From an uncultured Mediterraneibacter sp. (GTDB lineage Bacteria > Bacillota > Clostridia > Lachnospirales > Lachnospiraceae), in NCBI GenBank assembly GCA_944377745.1, contig CALWFV010000001.1:124001-188000 (forward strand): a stretch of 64,000 nt of DNA, read 5' to 3'. The position numbers and the translations under genes are program-made. This document shows positions 36,684-46,298 of the stretch, piece after piece. Under the pieces are notes generated by a model. That model worked only from the letters and a program-made list of their open reading frames with translations. It had not been told where the DNA came from and did not search any database. Position 1 is the first letter of the stretch. Every line of letters starts with the position of its first letter.

Positions 36684-38045
36684 CTATCCCTCCAGTGTCT
36701 GATCGATAATGCTTCTCATGATCTCTTCCGTCATCTGTCCCGGTACATATCCGAAAATATTTCCGTCCCGGTCGATCATAAATGTTGTCGGAAAAGAGGT
36801 GATCCCATACCAGTTGAACATCTCCCATTCCGTGTCCATGAGCACAGGATAGGTGTATCCGTTCTCCCGCATGAACCGGGTGATCTCCTCCTCGGTTCCT
36901 TCCTGACCCATGCCCGGCGCTGCCGCTCCCAGTATCACAACCTCGGCGTCTTCGCCCTGTGCCGCATACTCTTCATACAGCTTCTGGATATCCGGCATCT
37001 CCGCCCGGCACGGCGGGCACCAGGTCCCCCAAAAATTCAGAAAGATGACCTTTCCCTTATAATCCGACAGCCGATGAGTCTCCCCATATTGATCGGTCAG
37101 TTCAAAGTCATATGCCGCCGTTTTATTCTGGTCTCCGGAATCTCGGTCAGCAGACTCCTGATCGTTTGAATTTCCCTGGCTTTCTGATCCACTGCTTTCT
37201 GACCTGCCACTTTCTGTCCCGCTGTCCGTCCCGTCTTTCTCTTGAGCGCCACTATCCTCTCCGACATTTTCTTCTTCATTTTTCTCCTCCGAACCGCTGT
37301 CCTGAGAAACGCTCTCCTGCGTTGCAGACAGATAACCTGTGATATCATTCATCTTTCCCGTGAACATCAGGACTCCCATGAGGATCATAAGGATACCCCC
37401 GGCTTTTACCGTATATTTTACAACATTCATATGCCGCCGGAAGAAGCCCAGCAGTCTCGCCGTGAAAATCCCTGCTGCCAGGAACGGCAGGATAAATCCG
37501 ATCGTATACACTCCGATCAGCAGAAACCCTTTCACACTGGTCTGCGCGCTGCCTGCCATGAGTAGAACACTTGCCAGTGCAGGACCCACACATGGCGTCC
37601 AGGCAAAGCTGAAGGTAAAGCCCATAATCAGCGCCGTCACCGGAGACATGGTCATCTTCTCGAGTCGGAAAGGGAGCCGGTGCTCTTCCCCCAGGACTTT
37701 TGACGTTCCGAAGATTCCAAGCTGATACAGACCGAAAAGGATCACCAGGATTCCTCCGATCCGGGCGAATAACATTCTCTGGTCTTTAAAAAACGTCCCT
37801 GCCGCCGAAGCGCCCAGCCCCAGGATAAAAAACGCGGCGCTGATCCCCAGCACAAAGAACAGAACACGGATAAATAACCGAAGTCCCTCCGCCTTCTTTC
37901 CCTCTGACTCCGCCGCGCCGACGCCTCCCGAGAGATATCCCAGATATAATGGCACCAACGGGAGGACGCAGGGAGAGAAAAAGCTCAGAAGTCCCTGCAG
38001 GAACACGGTTGCTGCTGAAATTCCTGTTTCTACTGTAAAACCCAT
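36684..38045 (-). CDS. CcdA-TlpA fusion (thiol-disulfide membrane transporter)
   Basis: Fusion of 453 residues. The N-terminal CcdA domain (about 1-235) has six helices, with Cys in FFSPCVLPLVPLY and the second pair Cys in FAWTPCVGPA. A Ser/Glu/Asp/Gly-rich linker of about 75 residues follows (about 240-315). The C-terminal thioredoxin-like domain contains FWGTWCPPCRAEMPD, with the active CxxC. CcdA moves electrons from thioredoxin across the membrane; the fused TlpA arm would receive them, probably outside the cell. The ATG has AGGAGAA upstream with an A-rich spacer. Confidence 0.92.
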   Translation of the reverse strand: MGFTVETGISAATVFLQGLLSFFSPCVLPLVPLYLGYLSGGVGAAESEGKKAEGLRLFIRVLFFVLGISAAFFILGLGASAAGTFFKDQRMLFARIGGILVILFGLYQLGIFGTSKVLGEEHRLPFRLEKMTMSPVTALIMGFTFSFAWTPCVGPALASVLLMAGSAQTSVKGFLLIGVYTIGFILPFLAAGIFTARLLGFFRRHMNVVKYTVKAGGILMILMGVLMFTGKMNDITGYLSATQESVSQDSGSEEKNEEENVGEDSGAQEKDGTDSGTESGRSESSGSESQGNSNDQESADRDSGDQNKTAAYDFELTDQYGETHRLSDYKGKVIFLNFWGTWCPPCRAEMPDIQKLYEEYAAQGEDAEVVILGAAAPGMGQEGTEEEITRFMRENGYTYPVLMDTEWEMFNWYGITSFPTTFMIDRDGNIFGYVPGQMTEEIMRSIIDQTLEG

Positions 38046-38197
38046 AATTTTCAATTCTCCTGTATTTTTCTACATTGACAAAAGTCTTTTTAAGACTCCA
38101 TCAAAGTATATCATGTTTTCCCCTGTCTGACAGTGATAAGATCACAGAAATTTTTCGTCCATGAAAAGAATGCCTGTCAGAACCGGTATTCTCCAAG

Positions 38198-38223
38198 AAA
38201 AAACGCCGGCATTTCTGCCGGCG
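38198..38223 (-). terminator. Terminator of the alpha/beta hydrolase gene
   Basis: On the minus strand CGCCGGCA-GAAA-TGCCGGCG is followed by TTTTTT. Confidence 0.92.
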
Positions 38224-38296
38224 CCTGTCTCTCGCTCTTTTCTGTTCTTATCCATTCCTTTTCTGGTCTGTTGTGTTATAGCGTAACCCGTAAATT

Positions 38297-39292
38297 TTAT
38301 TTCAAGTATGTCCTGAAAAATTCCTCCATCCTGTCGAACGGGATGGCGTCCTTTCCGCCTCCGTCGTAGAGATCTGTGTGCACTGCACCGGGTATGATCA
38401 GAAGTTCCTTATTGTCTGTATACGGATTGTCCCTGACCATATCTGCATAGGCGTCTCTGCTGAAATAGCAGGAATGCGCCTTTTCTCCGTGCATGATCAG
38501 CACCGCGCTGCGGATCTCATTGCTGTACTGCAGGATCGGCTGGTTTAAGAACGACATGCATCCTGTTACATTCCATCCTCCGTTGGAGTTTAAGGAACGC
38601 ACATGGTAGCCTCTCTTTGTCTTATAGTAATCATGATAATCTCTGACAAAGAAGGGCGCATCCTCCGGCAGTGGATCTACCACTCCTCCGCCCAGCTTGT
38701 AAGTTCCGTTCTTGTAGTCCTCGATCCTCTGGGCATTCATCGCCTGGCGCTTTTCATAGCATGCATCGGCAGAATCCTCAGAGTCAAAATATCCTTTTGC
38801 GTTCACACGAGACATGTCGTACATGGTGGATGTGACAGTGGCCTTGATCCTTGTATCCAGCGCAGCGGCGTTCAGCGCCATCCCGCCCCATCCGCAGATC
38901 CCGATGATCCCGATCCGTTCCGGATCCACCCGGTCGTGGAGGGAGAGGAAATCGACCGCTGCCTGGAAGTCTTCTGTATTGATATCCGGGGACGCCATAT
39001 ACCGGGGTTCCCCGCCGCTCTCCCCAGTAAAAGACGGGTCAAACGCGATGATCAGAAATCCCCGTTTCGCCATCGTCTGTGCATACAGACCGGACGCCTG
39101 CTCCTTCACAGCGCCGAAAGGACCGCACACTGCGATCGCCGGCAGTTTTCCTTTTGCGCTGACCGGGATGTACATATCCGCCGCTAGTGTGATCCCGTAA
39201 CGATTGTGGAAACATACCTTGCTGTGTTCTACTTTTTCACTTTTCGGAAATGTTTTGTCCCATTCCTTTGTCAGTTTCAGATCATCCATCAT
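38297..39292 (-). CDS. Alpha/beta hydrolase with a likely Cys nucleophile
   Basis: The 331 residues have an alpha/beta hydrolase fold. The nucleophile elbow reads GICGWGG with Cys133 in place of Ser, as in dienelactone hydrolase-type enzymes; the C-terminal His is in IIPGAVHTDLY. The substrate is unknown. It is divergent from a LysR gene and closes with a clear terminator, so it is probably the regulator's target. Confidence 0.88.
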   Translation of the reverse strand: MMDDLKLTKEWDKTFPKSEKVEHSKVCFHNRYGITLAADMYIPVSAKGKLPAIAVCGPFGAVKEQASGLYAQTMAKRGFLIIAFDPSFTGESGGEPRYMASPDINTEDFQAAVDFLSLHDRVDPERIGIIGICGWGGMALNAAALDTRIKATVTSTMYDMSRVNAKGYFDSEDSADACYEKRQAMNAQRIEDYKNGTYKLGGGVVDPLPEDAPFFVRDYHDYYKTKRGYHVRSLNSNGGWNVTGCMSFLNQPILQYSNEIRSAVLIMHGEKAHSCYFSRDAYADMVRDNPYTDNKELLIIPGAVHTDLYDGGGKDAIPFDRMEEFFRTYLK

Positions 39293-39385
39293 TTATCATT
39301 CCATCCTTTCATTCTATTTTCAGCTTTTTTTACGGATACTATTATATCTTCTTTTTTCAGTTATTCGCTAATGGGATATTTTCAT

Positions 39386-39398
39386 GTCATGATATGAC
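39386..39398. promoter_or_regulatory. Palindrome between hydrolase and LysR genes
   Basis: GTCAT-GAT-ATGAC, a 13-bp perfect palindrome, lies in the divergent intergenic region. LysR regulators often bind such sites (T-N11-A type) and regulate the divergent gene. Confidence 0.5.
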
Positions 39399-39448
39399 TT
39401 TTTTTCATTTCGTGTTATGATATAAGCAAAAAAGAAATGAGGGAGAAT

Positions 39449-40324
39449 ATGGAAATCCGTACTTTACGCTACTTTCTTGAAGTCGCCCGGGAAGAGAACA
39501 TGTCGAAAGCGGCTGAACGACTCCACGTCTCTCAGTCGACTTTGTCAAAGCAGCTCCGCAAACTGGAGGAAGAACTCGGGAAGAAACTGTTCCTGCGCCA
39601 CAGTTTTTCTATCGAGTTGACAGAGGAGGGAAGGCTTCTCCGGAAACGGGCGGAAGATCTGCTGTCCATGGCGGACAAGATCACGGCAGAATTTTCTGCC
39701 ATGGATGACGTGATCGGAGGCGAGATTTATTTCGGGTGCGCGGAATCCTTCCAGATCCGATATCTCGCCCGGGTCATACGGAAATTCAAAGAACAGTATC
39801 CTGCCTTTCATTACCATATCACCAGCGGAGATACAGAACAGGTGACTGAGAAGCTGGAAAAAGGTGTCCTTGATTTCGCTGTGGTGGTAGAAGAACCGGA
39901 CCGGAAAAAATATCATGCGCTCCTCTTTCCAGATTCAGATCTGTGGGGTCTTGTGATACCCTCCTCCTGTGATCTGGCACAGAAACAGGCTATGACTTTT
40001 GAAGACCTGCGCGGCCTCCCCCTGTTCTGTTCCCCCCAGGGATGGCTGGCTGATCTGCCCAGATGGTGTGGAGACCGGCTGGAAGAGCTGAACCTGGAAG
40101 CCTCCTTCCGACTCTCCTACAACGGATCTGTTTTTGTCCGTGAGGGACTTGGATATCTACTGACATTCGAACATCTGGTAGATACGAGCAGGGAGAGCGG
40201 GCTGGTCTTCCGTCCGCTCTCCCCTTCTCTTAAGACGAATATGTACCTGATCTGGAAAAAAGACCAGGTTTTTACTCCTATCGCAGAACAGTTTATCAGA
40301 GAACTGAAAAATTTTATGCCGTGA
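39449..40324 (+). CDS. LysR-family transcriptional regulator
   Basis: Regulator of 291 residues. The winged helix-turn-helix (1-60) has REENMSKAAERLHVSQSTLSKQ (in two parts) and LGKKLFLRH. The effector domain (about 90-290) includes the FGCAESFQIRYLARVI stretch. The ligand is unknown. The chosen ATG is four codons after the first possible start. Divergent from the hydrolase; convergent with the PatB gene, overlapping its end by 11 bp. Confidence 0.94.
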   Translation: MEIRTLRYFLEVAREENMSKAAERLHVSQSTLSKQLRKLEEELGKKLFLRHSFSIELTEEGRLLRKRAEDLLSMADKITAEFSAMDDVIGGEIYFGCAESFQIRYLARVIRKFKEQYPAFHYHITSGDTEQVTEKLEKGVLDFAVVVEEPDRKKYHALLFPDSDLWGLVIPSSCDLAQKQAMTFEDLRGLPLFCSPQGWLADLPRWCGDRLEELNLEASFRLSYNGSVFVREGLGYLLTFEHLVDTSRESGLVFRPLSPSLKTNMYLIWKKDQVFTPIAEQFIRELKNFMP

Positions 40325-41528
40325 ACACATATTTCTCCAATCGTTCGAAAGCTTCCCGGATCCTGGACAGCGGCGAAGCCAGATTCATCCGGATATGACA
40401 GGGTCCCCCGAAGGCTCTTCCGTCCTGCCAGCCCACGCCGACGCTCCATCCTGCCCGGATCAGTTCGTCAATAGTCATCCCTGCTTTCCGGCAGTATTCT
40501 GTACAGTCCAGGAAGATCATATAGGTACCCTGAGGCATGGATACGTCCACTCCCGGGAAATGATCCCGGATAAAATCCACCGCGTACCGGGCATTTCCCT
40601 CCAGTACGGTCCGCAGTTCCTCCAGCCACTCATATCCTTCCGGCTGATAAGCCCCGATCAGGGCATGCATGGAGAGGACGTTCATCTCATTGTAATGGGT
40701 GGCATGTGAATAACTGCAGATCCGATCCCGCAGATATTTACTGTAGATCACATGAAAGCTTCCTATCATCCCGGCAAGGTTGAACGTCTTGCTGGGCGCG
40801 TAGACTGCCACCACATGTTCCCTCGCCCAGTCACTGACCGCCTGGGTCGGAGTATGCTGATATCCGGGATAGGTCAGGTCAGCCCAGATCTCATCGCTGA
40901 TGACATAACAGTCATTGGCCTCATAGACTTCCATTGCCCGCCCCAGCTCCCAGCGTTCCCAGACCCGGCCACAGGGGTTGTGGGGTGAGCAGAAGATCGC
41001 AAGGTGGATGTTGTTCTCCTTCAGCTTCCGGTCCATGTCTTCATAGTCCATCCGCCAGATCCCGTTCTCGTCCTTTTTCAACGGACTGTATACCGACCTG
41101 CGTCCCAGCCCTTCGATGTCATCGGAGAACCCAAGGTAAAAAGGACTGTGGATCAGGATCCTGTCCCCCGGCTGAGAGAGGACCTGAACTGCGCTGGTCA
41201 CACATCCGTGGACTCCGTTCTCGTAACCGATGTATTCCTTCTTCAGACCCGTCACTCCGAAATGCTCCTTCTGCCACCGTATGATCGAATCATAGTATTC
41301 TTCCGTCGGACGAAAATATCCGAACGCCGGATGCTGCACCCTCTTTATGACCGCTTCCGTGACCGACGGGCAGGTAGGAAAGTTCATGTCTGCCACCCAC
41401 ATGGGAATAAAATCGAATCCCTCTTTCGGTTCGTCCGGCTCACTGCCCCACATCTTCTGCCCCACGCTGTCAATAGCCAGAGCATCTTTGCCTCTCCGGT
41501 CCATGAGCGAAGTAAAATCGTATTTCAT
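40314..41528 (-). CDS. PatB/MalY-type PLP enzyme (cystathionine beta-lyase-like)
   Basis: Class I/II aminotransferase fold of 404 residues. The start FIPMWVADMNFPTCP and the PLP lysine in YAPSKTFNLAGM are typical of PatB, a C-S lyase producing homocysteine or H2S from cystathionine or cysteine. The CSPHNPCGRVW segment is also family-typical. GGAGGAATTACAT precedes the chosen ATG; an ATG five codons upstream is unlikely. No clear operon partner. Confidence 0.9.
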   Translation of the reverse strand: MKYDFTSLMDRRGKDALAIDSVGQKMWGSEPDEPKEGFDFIPMWVADMNFPTCPSVTEAVIKRVQHPAFGYFRPTEEYYDSIIRWQKEHFGVTGLKKEYIGYENGVHGCVTSAVQVLSQPGDRILIHSPFYLGFSDDIEGLGRRSVYSPLKKDENGIWRMDYEDMDRKLKENNIHLAIFCSPHNPCGRVWERWELGRAMEVYEANDCYVISDEIWADLTYPGYQHTPTQAVSDWAREHVVAVYAPSKTFNLAGMIGSFHVIYSKYLRDRICSYSHATHYNEMNVLSMHALIGAYQPEGYEWLEELRTVLEGNARYAVDFIRDHFPGVDVSMPQGTYMIFLDCTEYCRKAGMTIDELIRAGWSVGVGWQDGRAFGGPCHIRMNLASPLSRIREAFERLEKYVFTA

Positions 41529-41589
41529 ATGTAATTCCTCCATTTTGTCCGTCTTTTTCTTTCTGTCATCAGATAGCAGCCTGTCCTCT

Positions 41590-42093
41590 TCAAAGTCTTT
41601 CCCGGCCTCCGGTCTTTACAAGTTCAATAGCCTCTTTCCCGGTCATGTGCTCCACTGTCATTTCCAGCATGCACAATGGTTTCCATTCCCGCTCAATGGC
41701 ACGGCTTCGGCTCTCTTCACTTTCTTCCGGAGCGTATTTTACCGCCAGCTTCTCGATCGCTCTACGCTTCTCCTCATTCTCTTCCAGGATCCGGATCTTT
41801 CCAAAAGCGACAGCGCTTCGAAAATATGTCGTATATTCCTCCGGTACGATCTCATCCTGGTCGATAACGCAGAAGGAGGCCTTCTCCTCCCTTTTCACAG
41901 CATCGATCTTATGACCGCTCTTTGCACTGTGAAAATAAATTTTACCGTCCTCATAGAAATAGCTTATGGGAACCGCATACGGATATCCCTCATCCCCGCA
42001 CAGCGCCAGGACCCCGGAGGTTCCTCTCTCAAGGATCTCCGCACATTCTTCCTGTGAAAGCTGCTGACGTTTTCTCCTCATCTCGCGAAACAT
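41590..42093 (-). CDS. FMN-binding pyridoxamine 5'-phosphate oxidase-like protein
   Basis: The 167 residues form a split beta-barrel. The N-terminal LERGTSGVLALCGDEGYPYAVPIS and YFHSAKSGHKIDAVKR fit the NimA-like subfamily, which often binds FMN and is annotated nitroimidazole resistance. The real substrate is unknown. The gene stands alone between PatB and the sugar kinase. Confidence 0.88.
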   Translation of the reverse strand: MFREMRRKRQQLSQEECAEILERGTSGVLALCGDEGYPYAVPISYFYEDGKIYFHSAKSGHKIDAVKREEKASFCVIDQDEIVPEEYTTYFRSAVAFGKIRILEENEEKRRAIEKLAVKYAPEESEESRSRAIEREWKPLCMLEMTVEHMTGKEAIELVKTGGRERL

Positions 42094-42175
42094 TTTTTCA
42101 TCTCCTTCTCAATCCGGAATGCTCCTCTGAGTATACTTCAGAAATCATTTTTTCGTTCTGCAATCATAAATACTT

Positions 42176-43108
42176 TCAGATCCTGTGGTACACTACTTTC
42201 GGGATCAGCTTCTCGATCACTTCATACTCTGCAGCCTGCGTCCCGCTGCACATTACATTTGCCGCGCCAGTCGCTGTGGAAAGACAGACTGTTTCTTCCA
42301 GACTCATTCCGGATTCCTCCGCCACCGCAAGCGCTGCGACCACACTGTCACCTGCTCCCACTGTGCTTCCTACCGGAACCTTGATCCCCTCTGCATAGAT
42401 CGTCTCATCTGCCGTCACATACAGCGCTCCGGCGCTGCCCATGGAAACTACCGTCTTCTGGATCCCGTACTCTTTCATCAGGCTCCTTGCAGTCTCTTCC
42501 AGTTCCTTTGGAGTTTCCAGAGTTTTCCCCGTAAGTGCGGAGAGTTCGTGATTGTTGGGCTTGATCAGGTAAGGCGATGCTTTCAGACCTGCCTTCAGCA
42601 GTTCGCCGTCCGCATCCAGGATCACTTTTGCACCTTTTTCCCGGAATGCTTTCGTCCAGGTATAATACGTATCCTGTGGCGAACCCTTTGGCATGCTGCC
42701 GGAAATGACAACGATATCTTTCTCTGTAACCTTCCTCAGCAGCTCTGTGAGAAGTTCTCCCAGGATCTCTTCCGATACCGTCACGCCCGGTTCATTGATA
42801 TCGGTATTCGTGTGTGCTTCCGGGTCGATGATCTTCATGTTCGTACGGGTCTCTCCTTCCACAAAGTGGAAACACGTCGTAAGCCCCATCTCCTCCAGGG
42901 CCGAGAGGATCGCGCGCCCGGTATCTCCGCCCAGGATCCCCGCCGCAATGCTTTTTCCCCCAAGCTTGCTGATCACCTTAGAAACATTGATCCCTTTTCC
43001 TCCAGGATCCGTCCTCACAGAGGTGATACGATTGACCGCATCGACTGTAAGAGAAGGGATCTCAACTGTTTTGTCAAGCGCCGGATTCAATGTCACCGTA
43101 TAAATCAT
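42176..43108 (-). CDS. fruK: PfkB-family hexose phosphate kinase, 1-phosphofructokinase-like
   Basis: The 310 residues start MIYTVTLNPALD, typical of FruK and tagatose-6-phosphate kinases. The GG motif is PGGKGINVSKV and the catalytic Asp is in VGAGDSVVAAL. It phosphorylates fructose 1-phosphate or a related sugar phosphate; the exact one cannot be told. No PTS transporter or FruR is adjacent, which is unusual for fruK. Confidence 0.85.
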   Translation of the reverse strand: MIYTVTLNPALDKTVEIPSLTVDAVNRITSVRTDPGGKGINVSKVISKLGGKSIAAGILGGDTGRAILSALEEMGLTTCFHFVEGETRTNMKIIDPEAHTNTDINEPGVTVSEEILGELLTELLRKVTEKDIVVISGSMPKGSPQDTYYTWTKAFREKGAKVILDADGELLKAGLKASPYLIKPNNHELSALTGKTLETPKELEETARSLMKEYGIQKTVVSMGSAGALYVTADETIYAEGIKVPVGSTVGAGDSVVAALAVAEESGMSLEETVCLSTATGAANVMCSGTQAAEYEVIEKLIPKVVYHRI

Positions 43109-43205
43109 TACAAACCACCTTTTGTTTTAACAGTTTTCGTGCATATAATGCTATATCTTATTAACTCATTAACCACTATGTAAACATTTACAAGAAAAAA
43201 TGTGT

Positions 43206-43823
43206 TCAAAACAGGGTCAGCTGCTCGTACTCCTGTTTTCTCGAAAGCCCGGCCGGAACCTTCTGCAGGAATTCTCCGATGCGGCTGTCGTCAACGATCC
43301 AGTTCACCGCCTCATCCCGTTCCAGGATCAGCGGCATCCTGCCATGTACCGGTGCGACAGAGGGATTTGCCTCTGTGGTAAGGATCACGAATCGCTTCTC
43401 CCCAGCAAATTCTCCGTAAAATCCGGCAAGAAACATCTCGTCCTGTTCCGCTCTGCTGAATTCACACTTCTCCTTCCGACTGTTCCACTCATAGAACCCT
43501 GCCGCCGGGATCACACAACGGTTTGCCCATATCCTCTCCCGGAACATGCTCTTCTCCATAGCGCTCTCCGCCCGGGCGTTGATGATCAGATTCTTCCCTG
43601 TCGTCGCCGGGAATCCCCAGCGCATCCATTCTATATGTACCTGCCGGCCCCTTCCTGAATCGTTTCCGCTCCTGACCAGCACCGGCGCCGTCTCAGAAGG
43701 ACGGATATCTCTCCTGTCTCCCTGCGGCGTTCCTCTGACCGGGACGCCGGAAGCACCATAGAAAGCGTCCTCCTGTTCTATCTTCTTCAGTATACTACTG
43801 TTTATATAATATCTTCCGCACAT
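43206..43823 (-). CDS. SOS response-associated peptidase (SRAP/HMCES/YedK)
   Basis: Protects abasic sites by making a covalent link. The 205 residues start MCGRYY, with catalytic Cys2 exposed after Met removal. NARAES, GFYEW and VHGRMPLIL are the conserved family motifs. The ATG chosen is three codons after the first possible start, because Cys2 must follow it. Monocistronic. Confidence 0.94.
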   Translation of the reverse strand: MCGRYYINSSILKKIEQEDAFYGASGVPVRGTPQGDRRDIRPSETAPVLVRSGNDSGRGRQVHIEWMRWGFPATTGKNLIINARAESAMEKSMFRERIWANRCVIPAAGFYEWNSRKEKCEFSRAEQDEMFLAGFYGEFAGEKRFVILTTEANPSVAPVHGRMPLILERDEAVNWIVDDSRIGEFLQKVPAGLSRKQEYEQLTLF

Positions 43824-43980
43824 TATCCTCACCTTTTCCCATTATATACCCTCTTTTTTCCATTTGAAAGGCAAAGTTCCCTGCGCACGTTTCTCTTCCC
43901 ATGTACCCCTGCATGATTATTCACTTTTTATGCATTTTATGCACAAAATATGCATATTTTCAAATTTTATAAAATTTCTC
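43824..43980. other. SRAP-argG spacer
   Basis: No gene. The right part is AT-rich with several TGCAT half-sites (43931-43943 reads TGCATTTTATGCA; 43948-43960 contains ATATGCATATTTT, shared with the argC upstream region), likely extra ArgR contacts. Confidence 0.45.
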
Positions 43981-44009
43981 TTGCATAATTATAAAATGTA
44001 GTGTATAGT
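43981..44009 (+). promoter_or_regulatory. argG promoter
   Basis: TTGCAT and TATAGT with 17 bp spacing, start near 44016. Confidence 0.65.
43982..43995 (+). promoter_or_regulatory. ArgR box over the argG -35
   Basis: TGCATAATTATAAA fits TGNAT-WWWW-ATNCA with one mismatch and overlaps the -35. It closely matches the argC box (both begin CTTGCATAAT). Confidence 0.6.
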
Positions 44010-44020
44010 ATGTTGTAGTT

Positions 44021-44064
44021 CGCCGGAGACAGGTGGTCTGACACGCCCGTTAGTCTCACCGGCG
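44021..44064 (+). promoter_or_regulatory. Structured argG leader
   Basis: CGCCGGAGAC pairs with GTCT-CA-CCGGCG through ten base pairs around a 22-nt loop. It begins close to the predicted start. No Rho-independent terminator alternative was recognised, so attenuation is only possible. Confidence 0.5.
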
Positions 44065-44141
44065 GCATCAGGAGAGCAAAGATTCCGGCTCTGATCTTTA
44101 TCCGGAACCATAAATAAAAGTACATTTCAGGAGGCATTACC

Positions 44142-45374
44142 ATGAGTAAAGAAAAAGTTGTTTTAGCATATTCAGGCGGTCTTGATACCACGGCTGTTAT
44201 CCCGTGGCTCAAAGAAACATTCGGCTATGACGTCATCTGCTGCTGCGTTGACTGCGGGCAGGGCGAGGAGCTGGACGGTCTGGAGGAAAGAGCAAAACTT
44301 TCCGGCGCTTCAAAATTATATATCGAAAATATCGTCGATGAGTTCTGCGACGATTTCATCATGCCCTGTGTAAAGGCCGGCGCTGTATATGAGAACAAAT
44401 ACCTTCTCGGTACATCCATGGCGCGTCCCGCCATCTCGAAAAAGCTGGTGGAGATCGCGCGGAAAGAAGGAGCTGTTGCCATCTGCCACGGCGCAACAGG
44501 AAAAGGAAACGACCAGATCCGTTTCGAGCTGAGCATCCGCGCCCTGGCACCGGATATCAAGATCATCGCTCCCTGGCGTATGACAGACCTCTGGACCATG
44601 CAGTCCCGTGAGGACGAGATCGAATACTGCCGCAAGCACGGTATCGATCTTCCTTTTGATACAAAGCACAGCTACAGCCGTGACCGTAACTTATGGCACA
44701 TCAGCCATGAGGGTCTGGAGCTGGAAGATCCGTCTGTAGAACCCAACTACGACGACCTGCTCGTACTCACTGTTCCGCCGGAGAAGGCGCCGGACAAACC
44801 GGAGTATGTGACCATGACATTTGAGGCAGGTATCCCGAAGTCCCTGAACGGGAAAGAGATGAAGGTCTCCGAGATCATCACAGAACTGAACAAGCTCGGA
44901 GGAAAGCACGGCATCGGCATCATCGATATCGTAGAGAACCGTGTCGTTGGCATGAAATCCCGCGGCGTATACGAGACGCCGGGCGGAACCATCCTCATGG
45001 CGGCTCACGAGCAGCTCGAGGAGCTCTGCCTTGACCGCGCTACATACGAAGTGAAGAAAGAGATCGGAAACAAACTGGCACAGGTCGTATACGAGGGAAA
45101 ATGGTTCACACCGCTCTGCGACGCCCTCAAGGCTTTCGTCGATGTGACTCAGGAATATGTGACCGGCGAAGTGAAGTTCAAACTGTACAAGGGCAATATC
45201 ATCAAAGCCGGAGAGACTTCTCCGTACTCCCTGTACAACGAGTCTCTCGCAAGCTTCACAACTGGCGATCTGTACGATCACCACGACGCAGACGGCTTCA
45301 TCAACCTGTTCGGACTTCCGCTGAAAGTCCGTGCGATGAAAATGCAGGAACTGGCAAAAGAGAATCAGAAATAA
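44142..45374 (+). CDS. argG: Argininosuccinate synthase
   Basis: Ligates citrulline and aspartate, using ATP. The 410 residues begin [12 protein letters not shown] (P-loop of the PP-family) and include [14 protein letters not shown] and the tyrosine/aspartate-binding [15 protein letters not shown]. The length is typical. A strong AGGAGG precedes the ATG. argH is not adjacent. It shares ArgR-type boxes with the arg operon, so both form one regulon. Confidence 0.98.
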   Translation: MSKEKVVLAYSGGLDTTAVIPWLKETFGYDVICCCVDCGQGEELDGLEERAKLSGASKLYIENIVDEFCDDFIMPCVKAGAVYENKYLLGTSMARPAISKKLVEIARKEGAVAICHGATGKGNDQIRFELSIRALAPDIKIIAPWRMTDLWTMQSREDEIEYCRKHGIDLPFDTKHSYSRDRNLWHISHEGLELEDPSVEPNYDDLLVLTVPPEKAPDKPEYVTMTFEAGIPKSLNGKEMKVSEIITELNKLGGKHGIGIIDIVENRVVGMKSRGVYETPGGTILMAAHEQLEELCLDRATYEVKKEIGNKLAQVVYEGKWFTPLCDALKAFVDVTQEYVTGEVKFKLYKGNIIKAGETSPYSLYNESLASFTTGDLYDHHDADGFINLFGLPLKVRAMKMQELAKENQK

Positions 45375-45389
45375 AGATATAAAGAGTCC

Positions 45390-45438
45390 GAAAACACCGG
45401 GATGTGGAAAATAAAAAACCATATTCCGGTGTTTTCTA
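45390..45438 (+). terminator. argG terminator
   Basis: GAAAACACCGG pairs with CCGGTGTTTTC around a 25-nt A-rich loop; the T-run is part of the stem. Confidence 0.7.
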
Positions 45439-45507
45439 TGGGAATGCTGCTGTGACCTGTTTCGGCAGTGGATGGCAAAAAACTCTCACTATAAGAAAGG
45501 GAAAATC

Positions 45508-46287
45508 ATGTATATGGATTCCATCAGAATAAAAAAGGAACTCACAGAAAACATGATCCGGTTTATCGGAGAATACAGAAATCAGAACAGGATCTCAACC
45601 TCCTGGAAAGAGCCCCTCCTGGGATTTGCGGACGCGGACGGCGAATATATCCACTCCCTGAAAAAGCTTATTTCGCCCACTCATTATCTGCCCCGGGATT
45701 TTCTTCCCGGCGCAACCGTCGTCCTCTCCTACTTCCTGCCCTTTTCCGAAGAGATCGGCCGGGGAAATGAAGAAGGGAAGGAATCGTCGGAAGGATGGAG
45801 CACCGCCTATGCGGAGACAAACCAGATGTTTCCGGAACTGAACCGGTACCTGACGGCATTTCTTGAAGAGAACGGATTCCATGCAGTCACGCCTTCCTCC
45901 ATCGGGATGATCGACGACGAGCACCTTTTCAGCAACTGGTCCCAGCGCCATATCGCATACGCCGCGGGACTCGGGACCTTCGGAGTGAACAATATGCTGA
46001 TCACAGAGAAAGGAATCTGCGGAAGGTTCTACTCTCTTATCACGGATCTGCCTGTCATGCCGGACCTGCCCCTTAAGGAAGAGCGATGCCTGTACAAAAG
46101 ATCCGGCGGATGCGGCCTCTGCGCAAAGCGCTGTCCCACCCATGCTCTGGTGCCGGGAGGGGCTTTTGATCAGTATCGGTGCAATGAGCATCTGATGGAA
46201 TTTGAAAGTCGTTTGGGCAGGGATGTCTGCGGGAAATGTGTTGTCGGTCTGCCCTGCACCTATCGGATTCCGGGATCATATTATTAA
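45508..46287 (+). CDS. QueG-like 4Fe-4S protein
   Basis: The 259 residues resemble the epoxyqueuosine reductase family and its uncharacterised relatives. The central SNWSQRHIAYAAGLGTFGVNN matches QueG's cobalamin-region sequence. The C-terminus carries Cys clusters CGLCAKRCPTHAL and CGKCVVGLPC, for at least one 4Fe-4S cluster. It lacks the HEAT-like C-terminal domain of true QueG (about 350 residues), so it is probably a relative with another role. AAAGGGAAAATC precedes the chosen ATG. Confidence 0.8.
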   Translation: MYMDSIRIKKELTENMIRFIGEYRNQNRISTSWKEPLLGFADADGEYIHSLKKLISPTHYLPRDFLPGATVVLSYFLPFSEEIGRGNEEGKESSEGWSTAYAETNQMFPELNRYLTAFLEENGFHAVTPSSIGMIDDEHLFSNWSQRHIAYAAGLGTFGVNNMLITEKGICGRFYSLITDLPVMPDLPLKEERCLYKRSGGCGLCAKRCPTHALVPGGAFDQYRCNEHLMEFESRLGRDVCGKCVVGLPCTYRIPGSYY

Positions 46288-46298
46288 CTTATTTCTTC

